This document shows positions 7,679-15,127 of a stretch of DNA of 16,352 bases, piece after piece. Made by a program: the position numbers and the translations under genes. The notes beneath the pieces are model-generated. The model saw only the letters and a program-made list of their open reading frames with translations, had not been told where the DNA came from and did no database searches. Origin of the DNA: a bacterium (GTDB lineage Bacteria; JAJVIF01; JAGGVT01); NCBI GenBank assembly GCA_021157815.1, contig JAGGVT010000123.1:1-16352 (forward strand), given 5' to 3'. Position 1 is the stretch's first letter. Each line of letters begins with the position of its first letter.

Positions 7679-9613
7679 TTGAAAGACACACTGAGATTAA
7701 TTTCATATAGTTTAATCATTTGGATCTCGTTGTCGGGAATGCTTTTTTCAATGCCGAATCCGGACCGTTTCGAATTTATATTCATGGATGAGCTGGAAAG
7801 TGGAATGAGGGGAGAAGCTCTTACTGTCATTGATGGAGCAAAAATCGAATCATTCACAGTTGAACTTATTGGATTGGCAAGGGATTCAGGTTTCGACAAT
7901 CGCGATTTCCTGCTTTGCCGTATGTCAGGCGATGTAATCGAAAGGTCGGGTGGAATCGCGGGTGGAATGAGCGGAAGTCCGGTTTACTTTTCCGGACGCC
8001 TTGCCGGAGCGGTAAGTGGGCATTGGAGTTTCACCGACCAGACTATTGGAATTGTAACTCCTATTGAATATATGCTTGAGGAGATAGATTACATTAAATC
8101 GGACATGAATTCCCGCAACAATCAAACCGATGAAACAGCATGGAAAAAGAGAAACAGCTCATCGAAAGCCATGGCGCTTCGGGAAATTAAAATCGTGTCC
8201 TCTTCGAATTTAATCCCCACAGGCAACGACAACGTTTTTGTCAGCGCGTCAACGCCTTTCTATATTTCAGGCATTGATGAGGAAGATCTTGAGCTTATCA
8301 AGCCCATTCTAAACGAGACAGGAAACAATGAACTATTCATTGTTCCTATTAGATATCCGCCCAATGTCAAAGTTCTAAAGGAATTCTCTCCGGGATGTGT
8401 GGTGTCTGTGCCTCTTTCAAGAGGTGATATATCGTATGGAGGATACGGTACGATTACATGGGTAAGTGATGATGGGAAATATTTCCTTGGATTCGGACAT
8501 TCAATGGGACGGCGAGGCCCTTGTGAAATACCGGTTGGAAATGGATACATCTACGGCATGTTGAGAAGCAAGTATCGATCAACCAAACTTGGTGTCGCGC
8601 TTGATCCCATCGGAATGGTGCTTCAGGACAGAGGCGACGCCATAGCCGGAATTATCGGCGATGTGCCATCCTATATCCCTGTGAAAGTCAGCACTCTCGG
8701 TTCCACTTTCAAGGACAGAATTACAATGCGAAGCGAAGTGATTCCATCCTGGGATGAATATCCAAAAGTGGCTACTTCTGTTGTTACCGCATCGATTTCA
8801 CGATGCCTTGATGGTGATACAAATGGTACGCTTAATGTAAATACAACTGTTAAACTGAAAATAAACGATGAAACAAAGTGGTTCACGCGTGATGACATAT
8901 ATTCCGGGAATAACATTATCGCCCAGTATCGGGATGGCCTTCAGCAAATTCTTCTGCGAATAAGGGAAACCGATATGGATTACATAACGCTTGAATACAT
9001 TGACGTTACCGCTGAATACAGGCCCGACAGGCACGAAGCCCGTATTGAGGGATTTGAAATTTTATCAATCGAAGAAATAAAAAGCAGAGCGGATGACAAG
9101 AATCATGCTAACGACTATCATGAGGATGCATTTGATGATACGTCCAACTACACAAATCCCAAGCTGGATGAGGACAATCCGCAGAAGTATATTCTTAAAT
9201 CCGGTTCGCTTTATCTTGCCGCGGTGAATCTCGTGAACTATCGAGCTCCAAGGGAAATAGTTTATATTCCATTCTATTTGCCTGATGCTTTTGAGGAAAG
9301 CAAAGGCCGGATTACAATCAGAAATGGAGCTGGTGAGATGCCATCCGCTAATGTAGTCGGATCTGATGTGAACACCTATATCAGCAAATGGAAAAAAGAA
9401 CCCGGTCATGAATCGATTGATGATATCGACACGATTGAAAACTATCTCGAGAACCTTTTCGAATCAAACCGGGGTAATGTTTTGATATTTGAGGTTATAA
9501 GCGACAAGCATGACTCCTCTAATAATATTGAGAATACTATGGTTAGAATTGAAATCGAGCGCGAGGGAGCTCTGAAGGGTATTTGGGAAAGTGAATTGAA
9601 ATTCGAGAAGTGA
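7679..9613 (+). CDS. Secreted S55 (SpoIVB-like) family serine peptidase, catalytic residues intact
   Basis: A 644-aa exported protein (648 if begun at the ATG at 7667). I prefer the TTG at 7679, because GGAG (7669-7672) sits 6 nt before it while nothing precedes the ATG; it starts directly with a signal-like LKDTLRLISYSLIIWISLSG segment. Numbering from the ATG: LESGMRGEALTVIDG at 43-57; GGIAGGMSGSPVYFSG at 95-110 with candidate nucleophile Ser102; IGIVTPIEYM at 127-136; and GTITWVSDDGKYFLGFGHSM at 261-280 with candidate His278. The latter aligns with the GTIT...GALGH segment of Bacillus SpoIVB. The C-terminal 300 residues are acidic and unrecognised. The substrate is unknown; SpoIVB cleaves SpoIVFA and SpoIIQ in sporulation, but no sporulation gene is here. 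It ends 1 nt from the convergent nadE stop. Confidence 0.85.
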   Translation: MKDTLRLISYSLIIWISLSGMLFSMPNPDRFEFIFMDELESGMRGEALTVIDGAKIESFTVELIGLARDSGFDNRDFLLCRMSGDVIERSGGIAGGMSGSPVYFSGRLAGAVSGHWSFTDQTIGIVTPIEYMLEEIDYIKSDMNSRNNQTDETAWKKRNSSSKAMALREIKIVSSSNLIPTGNDNVFVSASTPFYISGIDEEDLELIKPILNETGNNELFIVPIRYPPNVKVLKEFSPGCVVSVPLSRGDISYGGYGTITWVSDDGKYFLGFGHSMGRRGPCEIPVGNGYIYGMLRSKYRSTKLGVALDPIGMVLQDRGDAIAGIIGDVPSYIPVKVSTLGSTFKDRITMRSEVIPSWDEYPKVATSVVTASISRCLDGDTNGTLNVNTTVKLKINDETKWFTRDDIYSGNNIIAQYRDGLQQILLRIRETDMDYITLEYIDVTAEYRPDRHEARIEGFEILSIEEIKSRADDKNHANDYHEDAFDDTSNYTNPKLDEDNPQKYILKSGSLYLAAVNLVNYRAPREIVYIPFYLPDAFEESKGRITIRNGAGEMPSANVVGSDVNTYISKWKKEPGHESIDDIDTIENYLENLFESNRGNVLIFEVISDKHDSSNNIENTMVRIEIEREGALKGIWESELKFEK

Positions 9614-9614
9614 T

Positions 9615-10466
9615 TTATTTGCCCCAGTCTCGCAGATATCTGAAATCCTTGCCGATTGTGCGGTGCGACAGTTTAGCGATTACCGGTATGGTTCTTTTAA
9701 ATTGTGAATTCTTTATCATCTCATACACGCGATTCACGAATTTCTCATCATAGCCAAGTTTGATAATCTCTGACGCTCTGTATCTTCTGTCAACCAAAAG
9801 ATACAAAATCTCATCCACATCAAAGTATGTAAAACCAAGTTCCGCTTCATCGGTCTGGCCTTCCCATAAATCAGCTGACGGAATCTTATTCACAACAGTT
9901 TCAGGAAGAGAAATATATTTTGAAAGTTCGGAAACCTGTGTTTTATACAGGTCGCCAAGAGGGTTTATCGCGCTTGCCATATCGCCAAAAAGAGTAGAGT
10001 ATCCAAGAAGAAGTTCGCTTTTATTGCTCGTGCCAAGAACAAGCGCGTTTTGCTTCACAGACTGGTCATAGAGAATACTCATCCTTTCACGAGCCATTTT
10101 ATTTCCACGCCTGTTATTATCGGCATCTGGAAATTTATCGAAGTATGAGTCAATCATTGGGGATATTTCTATAATATGCCTTTCGATATCAAGAGCATCA
10201 CAAACCGCCAAGCCATCAGTTACGCTTGAACTTGATGACTCGCGGTAAGGCATCAAATAGGCGACCACGTTTTCCTTTCCAAGAGCATCAACTGCAAGAT
10301 ATGAACTTAGCGCTGAGTCAATTCCACCTGAAACTCCTATCACAACCCGATTGAATCCAATCTTGCGTGTTTCCTGGTAAATGAAAGCGGTTAGAAGCTT
10401 GTGAACTCCCTCATTACACATTGAGAGGTCAACCTTTTTTACGCTTTTTGGTATCTTATCTTCCAT
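9615..10466 (-). CDS. nadE: NH3-dependent NAD+ synthetase NadE
   Basis: A cytosolic N-type ATP pyrophosphatase that amidates deamido-NAD+ to NAD+, the last step of NAD synthesis. The P-loop motif VIGVSGGIDSALSS is followed by LGTSNKSELLLGYSTLFGD (NAD and ATP contacts), INPLGDLYKTQV and PSADLWEGQTDEAELGFTY, all typical. There is no N-terminal nitrilase domain, so the nitrogen donor should be ammonia. The frame is open to an ATG at 10547 (310 aa). I place the start at the ATG at 10466 (283 aa), because a TATAAT at 10514-10509 would put transcription start near 10502 and the usual NH3-dependent form is about 270 aa. The ATG at 10475 is also possible. No strong ribosome binding site precedes any of them, so the start is uncertain; the product is not. 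Confidence 0.95.
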   Translation of the reverse strand: MEDKIPKSVKKVDLSMCNEGVHKLLTAFIYQETRKIGFNRVVIGVSGGIDSALSSYLAVDALGKENVVAYLMPYRESSSSSVTDGLAVCDALDIERHIIEISPMIDSYFDKFPDADNNRRGNKMARERMSILYDQSVKQNALVLGTSNKSELLLGYSTLFGDMASAINPLGDLYKTQVSELSKYISLPETVVNKIPSADLWEGQTDEAELGFTYFDVDEILYLLVDRRYRASEIIKLGYDEKFVNRVYEMIKNSQFKRTIPVIAKLSHRTIGKDFRYLRDWGK

Positions 10467-10487
10467 GTTCAACATCCGTATAAGCGA

Positions 10488-10516
10488 TTGCAACTTTTCG
10501 GATATCAGATTATAGT
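10488..10516 (+). promoter_or_regulatory. Sigma70-type promoter of the lipoprotein-like gene, overlapping the nadE -10
   Basis: TTGCAA (10488-10493), a 17-nt spacer and TATAGT (10511-10516) make a good plus-strand promoter, with a start near 10523 and a leader of about 39 nt before the ATG at 10562. On the minus strand TATAAT at 10514-10509 overlaps this -10 and fits nadE. Two polymerases could not occupy both at once, so the two genes may be inversely expressed. Confidence 0.55.
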
Positions 10517-10561
10517 TTAATCTTGAGACTATTTCATTAACAAACATAAGGTGGTTGATAA

Positions 10562-12595
10562 ATGAGATTTGCCAAGTTCATAACCATTTTCGCTTTAATC
10601 GTATTCGCGTTGTCGTGCTCGTCAAGTGATTCATCGCAAATAAATGAAACTGATGAAATCAAACCAATTGAATTAACTCAAAAGGAAAAACAACTTCTTA
10701 GACTGGAAAAAACAATGCATTATCTTGTCATTTATGGTGAGGAAGTTGATGATGAACTGATACAGGGCATTCTTCTTGAGTATCTTGATAATGGCACTGG
10801 TTTTGGAATATTTGGCGATTACTGCTTTGATCTTGAAGTTGGCAATATGCCTCCTGATTTGTGCCGTAAGTTTACGATTGGTTTAATTGAAGGCAATTGG
10901 AGTGCCGAATTCAAGGACGCTGTTTTAGTAGGTAGAAATCCGGTTGGCACCATGAAAGTTGTCATTTTTCTTTATCGATCACTGGAAAGCGATTATCCTG
11001 ATCTTGCGAAGCAATTTCTCGATCATTTTTTAGACCTTATCAACCAAATAGAAATTCCCATTTCCAGAGCTTTTGGAAGCATTATCAGCTATAAATACCT
11101 TTATTTAGCTGGTTTCAGCGGGATGAAGATTAAGATGCTTGATGCCGTTCAGCTTCTAATGGATATAATAAGCAAAGGTGAAGATAAAATAACTCCTGTT
11201 GGCATGATTAACCAGGTTGCTGAAATTGCCAGTGTCGATTATGAAACCGCTATGATGCTCGCCCAAACCTTTTTTGATGATGAGTATTATCTCGTAGAAA
11301 GCAAAGCGGCGATTGCAGGCGGGTTGATGAAATCCGATTATGAACATGGGCTTCAATTATATTTGGAAGCGGTTGAAGAAATTGTTAAACTCGATTATAA
11401 CCCGGAAGCGAGAAAGCATATACCTTTTGAATTCGCTTACACTAATCTGCGTGAGGAAGATAAGAAAAAATATGCAAAAAAGCATTTCGATGTAATGAAT
11501 CACTACAAAAGAGTTGAGATTATGCCCCCGCTTGAAAAATTTCAGTTGAAATCAAGCGAGCCTGTTTTGCCATCATGGTTTAGAGATCAGCTGTTCGAAT
11601 GGATAAACAGTAAATTTGATTATCCGGTTAGAATTGAATCGGTTCAGAAAAAACTTATTGAACACTGTTCCCGGTATCCTAAATCACATAATACGGAAAT
11701 CTACATTGGTTGGCTGCTTGACTGGATTGAAAAACTTGATTCACCGTTTGAGAAATATATTTATCTTGGAAGGCTTCTTACAACCGCAAACGCTGTGATT
11801 CCAGATAATATTTCGATTGCAAAACCGAAATTTGACAGAATAATCAACAGTTTCAAAACCAAACTTCCCGACTTGGATTTGGAGGATTCACTACTCGGTG
11901 TTTTATTTTTCGAGGAACCCGGCCAGTTTAAAAACAATCTTGGTGATGGCAGTATAATTGCCGATAACAATGAGTTCATTACCAGCTTTATCGGAGTTAT
12001 GCAGTACCGCCACTATTTCCATCCTGACAACGACGCCGGTTTGGGTGAAATAATAACTGAACTTGCTGAGAACACTGAAAGATCGAATTTGAAAGAGGAT
12101 TTTGATATCTATAAAAATCTTGCCGCTATGTGGGCTGGATGGGATGACGACAGAGCATGGGAAATGATTGAATCGCTTGACAGGTCTAATGGTGAATTCC
12201 CAAAATCACTGATTATCGTGGCAATCGTAACTAAACCATACGCGCCTGGTTTTGCGGCAAGATGTATCGATGATTTGATGGAAAGCTATTCCAATTGGGA
12301 ATTCAACCTCTCAAATCCAAATTTGGAAACAAATCTTGTTAGTTCCCTTTCCATGATATCAATCCAGTGGGCTGAACAGCTTGCGGATGTCATCATTGAG
12401 CATCGCGGAGAAACTGATCCGGCGTTTTCTTTCTACAATCTAAGAGCTGATATTCTTAGAAGTGCATTCGACTTGAATGCTGGAAAAGATGAACTTGCGC
12501 GGATAACATACGACATCCAAAATAAGTTGAGAGTTGATTTCAATTTGGAAAGTGATTATAACGATGATGATGTTAACCTTAAAGAGGATTCCTGA
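10562..12595 (+). CDS. Large lipoprotein-like protein of unknown function
   Basis: A 677-aa protein that I do not recognise. AAGGTGG (10548-10554) lies 7 nt before the ATG. The N-terminus MRFAKFITIFALIVFALSCS has a positive start, a hydrophobic core and Cys19 preceded by ALS, a near-lipobox (the usual Leu at -3 is Ala), followed by a Ser-rich linker. It is thus probably an envelope lipoprotein, possibly only secreted. The remainder (about 40-660) looks almost wholly alpha-helical with many acidic residues and few glycines, as in solenoid repeat proteins (HEAT/TPR-like), but I cannot define a repeat unit. No catalytic motif is visible. It is divergent from nadE and ends immediately before the convergent 69-aa gene. 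Confidence 0.8.
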   Translation: MRFAKFITIFALIVFALSCSSSDSSQINETDEIKPIELTQKEKQLLRLEKTMHYLVIYGEEVDDELIQGILLEYLDNGTGFGIFGDYCFDLEVGNMPPDLCRKFTIGLIEGNWSAEFKDAVLVGRNPVGTMKVVIFLYRSLESDYPDLAKQFLDHFLDLINQIEIPISRAFGSIISYKYLYLAGFSGMKIKMLDAVQLLMDIISKGEDKITPVGMINQVAEIASVDYETAMMLAQTFFDDEYYLVESKAAIAGGLMKSDYEHGLQLYLEAVEEIVKLDYNPEARKHIPFEFAYTNLREEDKKKYAKKHFDVMNHYKRVEIMPPLEKFQLKSSEPVLPSWFRDQLFEWINSKFDYPVRIESVQKKLIEHCSRYPKSHNTEIYIGWLLDWIEKLDSPFEKYIYLGRLLTTANAVIPDNISIAKPKFDRIINSFKTKLPDLDLEDSLLGVLFFEEPGQFKNNLGDGSIIADNNEFITSFIGVMQYRHYFHPDNDAGLGEIITELAENTERSNLKEDFDIYKNLAAMWAGWDDDRAWEMIESLDRSNGEFPKSLIIVAIVTKPYAPGFAARCIDDLMESYSNWEFNLSNPNLETNLVSSLSMISIQWAEQLADVIIEHRGETDPAFSFYNLRADILRSAFDLNAGKDELARITYDIQNKLRVDFNLESDYNDDDVNLKEDS

Positions 12596-12805
12596 TTATG
12601 GATTATCCTTAATATGCTTCGAGGCGTTGATTGCCTTTAGGGTTTGAGGATCAACAGGGTAGAGCGATTTAAGAATATCAAACAAATCGCTTGGAACATC
12701 CTGAAAAACCACAATGCCGTAACTCATTATTTTTACTCCAAAACGGACTCTATCCTCGTTTTCGATTGTGTTTTCTTTCTGTTTTTCTTTATCTGAAATT
12801 GCCAT
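12596..12805 (-). CDS. Small conserved-looking hypothetical protein (69 aa)
   Basis: A charged N-terminus (MAISDKEKQKENTIENEDR) is followed by a compact segment, VRFGVKIMSYGIVVFQDVPS, then DLFDILKSLYPVDPQTLKAI. AGGT lies 8 nt upstream of the ATG. There is no signal peptide, membrane segment or cysteine, and the family is unknown to me. Its stop codon abuts that of the lipoprotein-like gene with no gap. It is downstream of the zinc-ribbon gene on the same strand but separated by a strong terminator, so probably not the same transcript. Codon use and composition look genuine, though short length limits certainty. Confidence 0.6.
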   Translation of the reverse strand: MAISDKEKQKENTIENEDRVRFGVKIMSYGIVVFQDVPSDLFDILKSLYPVDPQTLKAINASKHIKDNP

Positions 12806-12887
12806 TGTGTTTACCTGTATTAATTGGACAGCTAATCATACATCATGTTTGGCTTGGTCTGACATGGAAGAATGGAAATAAATATTT

Positions 12888-12920
12888 TCAAAAAAAAAAC
12901 GCCCTGACGGGCGTTTGGTT
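12888..12920 (-). terminator. Strong intrinsic terminator
   Basis: AAACGCCC (12897-12904) and GGGCGTTT (12909-12916) form a perfect 8-bp stem around a TGAC loop. On the minus strand the stem runs into ten T residues (12899 to 12890), a textbook rho-independent terminator 24 nt past the stop of the zinc-ribbon gene. On the plus strand only GGTTTT follows, so plus-strand termination would be weaker. Confidence 0.9.
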
Positions 12921-12940
12921 TTAAAACTAATCTGAGACTG

Positions 12941-13528
12941 TTAATCGACAGCGAACAGAAAAAGTTCTTCATCTTCAGTATTCTGCGGATTGCAGCAGAT
13001 ATAGATGTTCTTTATCCTCTCAGGTATTTCAGGAAATACCATCACACCCTCACGATAGGCATGCGGATAAAGATAGAACCATGATTCGAACATTTCTGGA
13101 ATGTCGATATCATCGCTATCGATAGTACCAAACTGCCTTCCAGCCGCGTTAATGATAACTGAATCCACACACACTAAAGACACGTGAAGCCTTTCTTCAG
13201 TAAGGTTCTCAATTCGAATTCGTAGCTTTGTAAAGTACTCTCCATTCAAATTGAAATCACGGTCAATATCCAGGAGCGCCACTTTGAACGCTTTCTTCTG
13301 CTGGATTATTGGCACAAACCCATTAGTGGATTCACTTGATCTCTCTACGGTAGGGGCTCCGCAATTTGGGCAATATCTGTAGTTGACATTTATAACCTCG
13401 TTGCAGTAACTACAGTTTACGAGATTGCCTGTCGTTTTGCCCTCAGCGGCTTTGCTATCGTCAACCCGTGTTTTGCCATCATCGAGGCAGTGCATTAATA
13501 CTTCATCAAACGGGTCTTTCTTATCCAT
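12941..13528 (-). CDS. Zinc-ribbon protein with a C-terminal beta-sandwich-like domain
   Basis: A 195-aa protein with no signal peptide. Residues 1-35 are polar and probably disordered. A zinc ribbon follows with Cys39, Cys42, Cys53 and Cys56 (CSYC and CPNC). Residues about 80-195 alternate hydrophobic and polar residues (KVALLDIDRDFNLNGEYFTK, LRIRIENLTEERLHVSLVCV, MFESWFYLYPH), suggesting a beta-sandwich similar in style to DUF4352-type domains, although I cannot assign a family. GAGG lies 6 nt before the ATG. It is monocistronic with its own terminator. Function unknown; zinc-ribbon plus beta-domain proteins of this kind are common and mostly uncharacterised. Confidence 0.8.
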   Translation of the reverse strand: MDKKDPFDEVLMHCLDDGKTRVDDSKAAEGKTTGNLVNCSYCNEVINVNYRYCPNCGAPTVERSSESTNGFVPIIQQKKAFKVALLDIDRDFNLNGEYFTKLRIRIENLTEERLHVSLVCVDSVIINAAGRQFGTIDSDDIDIPEMFESWFYLYPHAYREGVMVFPEIPERIKNIYICCNPQNTEDEELFLFAVD

Positions 13529-13718
13529 TCAGCACCTCACTCCTGTGTTCATCAATGCAAGACAAACTACATCCATTGTAGTATAGATAAATCAATATTT
13601 CAAAAGGATAGGGCAAATTTCACAAAAAAAAGTGTTATTTTTCTCATTTTGTCTAATCGGCATTAATCAGGATTGAATCAATCCAAGAGATGTTAATTTA
13701 GCCTGAATGAAATTCGTC

Positions 13719-13747
13719 TTGAACACTTTTTGTTCTTAAGGTAGAGT
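13719..13747 (+). promoter_or_regulatory. Candidate promoter for the M24 peptidase gene
   Basis: TTGAAC (13719-13724), a 17-nt spacer and TAGAGT (13742-13747) give a moderate sigma70 match with a start near 13754 and a leader of about 26 nt. Each hexamer matches consensus at four of six bases. The surrounding 239-nt gap is AT-rich with nothing else convincing. Confidence 0.3.
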
Positions 13748-13779
13748 TTGTTGTGCTTATCTAATATATGGAGAGTGAC

Positions 13780-14889
13780 ATGGACTACAAATCGAGAATT
13801 AAAGCTTTAAGAAAAGAACTTGGAAACCAGAACCTTGATGGGATAATAATCGAAAACCCGTCAAACAGGCGCTACCTGAGCGGTTTCACCGGGTCAGACG
13901 GAGTTTTGTACATTGATTCAAGAAGCGCTTTCATTGCCACTGATTCACGTTACTACATTCAAGTGAAGCAGCAATGCCCTGATTTTACACTTCTAAAAAC
14001 AGGTTACTCATCGCCCTATGCTGAATTCATGAAGAAGAAAAAACTTGTAGGAAAACGAATCGGGTTTGAAGCCGACACATTGACCGTCTCTTCCTTCAAA
14101 GCAATGAGGAAGGAAACTAAAGGCGTGAATCTGGTCCCAACCGAGCGAATCGTACTTCTTCTAAGGTCGATTAAGTATCCAGATGAGATTAAAATCATAA
14201 AAGCGGCACAGGAAATAACTGACAATTGCTTTAAAATGCTGATGAATAAAGTAAAACCGGGAATGACTGAAAAGGAAATCGCGTGGATGATTGAGGTCTT
14301 TCAAAGAGAAGCCGGCGCAAGTGAAGATAGTTTTGACGCGATTGTGGCATCGGGACCCAATTCCGCACTGCCACACGCTGTGCCGACCACCAGAAAATTG
14401 CAAAAAAACGAACCTCTTCTTTGTGATTTTGGATGCAGGTTAAATGACTACTGCTCCGATATGACTCGAGTGATTTTCTTCGGGAAACCATCAGCTAAAA
14501 TGGAAATGATATATAATCGTGTTCTTGAAGCTCATCTTATGGTGTTTGAAATGTCATCCCCCGGAACAAGGGTCGCAGATGTTGACAAGATAAGCCGTGA
14601 TTATATATATTCCTCAAAGTGGAAAAACAAGGATCTTATGGGCGAGGCAAAAGGGCAGGGCAGATATGAGCACGGTCTTGGCCATGGGGTGGGAATCGAT
14701 GTACATGAACTTCCAGTACTGTCGCAAAGAATGAAAAAGGACCTGCTGAAAGTCGGGCATGTTGTTACAGATGAACCCGGCATATATGTGGAAGGCGAAG
14801 GCGGCGTCAGAATTGAGGGCATGATGCACATTACAGAAGACGGAGCGATATCCCTCACAAAATCACCAAAGGAATTGATAGTTTTATAG
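13780..14889 (+). CDS. M24 family metallopeptidase, aminopeptidase P / Xaa-Pro dipeptidase type
   Basis: A 369-aa cytosolic enzyme that removes the N-terminal residue before proline in peptides. The frame is open from an ATG at 13768, but GGAG (13770-13773) lies 6 nt before the ATG at 13780, so I start there. Numbering from the upstream ATG, the N-terminal creatinase-like domain is about 8-135 (RRYLSGFTGSDG) and the pita-bread domain is about 140-370. The five metal ligands are all present: Asp220 and Asp231 (CDFGCRLNDYCSDMTR), His306 (GLGHGVG), Glu336 (DEPGIYVEG) and Glu350 (VRIEGM). His203 (PHAVPT) and His313 are the usual substrate-binding histidines. Length fits the short bacterial PepP/YpdF class; whether it is an aminopeptidase or a dipeptidase cannot be read from sequence. 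It is followed directly by a repeat array. Confidence 0.93.
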   Translation: MDYKSRIKALRKELGNQNLDGIIIENPSNRRYLSGFTGSDGVLYIDSRSAFIATDSRYYIQVKQQCPDFTLLKTGYSSPYAEFMKKKKLVGKRIGFEADTLTVSSFKAMRKETKGVNLVPTERIVLLLRSIKYPDEIKIIKAAQEITDNCFKMLMNKVKPGMTEKEIAWMIEVFQREAGASEDSFDAIVASGPNSALPHAVPTTRKLQKNEPLLCDFGCRLNDYCSDMTRVIFFGKPSAKMEMIYNRVLEAHLMVFEMSSPGTRVADVDKISRDYIYSSKWKNKDLMGEAKGQGRYEHGLGHGVGIDVHELPVLSQRMKKDLLKVGHVVTDEPGIYVEGEGGVRIEGMMHITEDGAISLTKSPKELIVL

Positions 14890-15020
14890 GTTAGCAAGTT
14901 AATAGGTTAGCAGGTTAGTAAGTTTGCAGGTTAGTAAGTTAGCAGGTTAGTAGGTTAGTAAGTAGCAGGTTAGCAAGTTAGAAGGTTAGAAGGTTAGCAA
15001 GTTAGTAAGTTAGCAGGTTC
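14890..15020. repeat. GTTAG-based tandem repeat array
   Basis: Starting one base after the peptidase stop codon, about 130 nt are built from 8-nt units of the form RGTTAGYA (GGTTAGCA, AGTTAGTA, AGTTAGAA), with a few single-base slips. Units vary mainly at two positions. No ORF or spacer structure is present, so it is not a CRISPR array. It looks like slippage-expanded DNA and would be copy-number variable. Confidence 0.85.
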
Positions 15021-15115
15021 GAAAGGAGTTGTACTCAGATAAGCAAGCAAATCGAGATTTTTTTTCTTTTTAACTTATTAACTTGCTAACCTTCTAACTT
15101 GCTAACTTACTAACT
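14968..15115 (+). repeat. 45-bp inverted repeat forming a long hairpin just before metG
   Basis: The right arm (15071-15115) is the reverse complement of array positions 14968-15012 at 40 of 45 positions; three of the five differences are G-U pairs in RNA. The 58-nt loop (15013-15070) contains AAAGGAG and an eight-T run. The stem ends at 15115 and the metG ribosome binding site GAGG begins at 15116, so folding could hide or expose it. Because the array repeats, several alternative registers are possible. No T-box or other known riboswitch is recognisable. Confidence 0.7.
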
Positions 15116-15127
15116 GAGGTATGTATT

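Noticed and set aside
12691-12924. 77-codon plus-strand frame
   Set aside because: It runs antisense through the 69-aa gene and across the terminator stem, with no ribosome binding site.
13627-13731. AAAAAGTGTT / AACACTTTTT inverted repeat upstream of the M24 peptidase
   Set aside because: Ten AT-rich bases 85 nt apart in an AT-rich region is within chance expectation.
14890-15116. CRISPR array or T-box leader before metG
   Set aside because: The units are 8 nt with no unique spacers, and no specifier loop, T-box sequence or terminator/antiterminator pair is visible.
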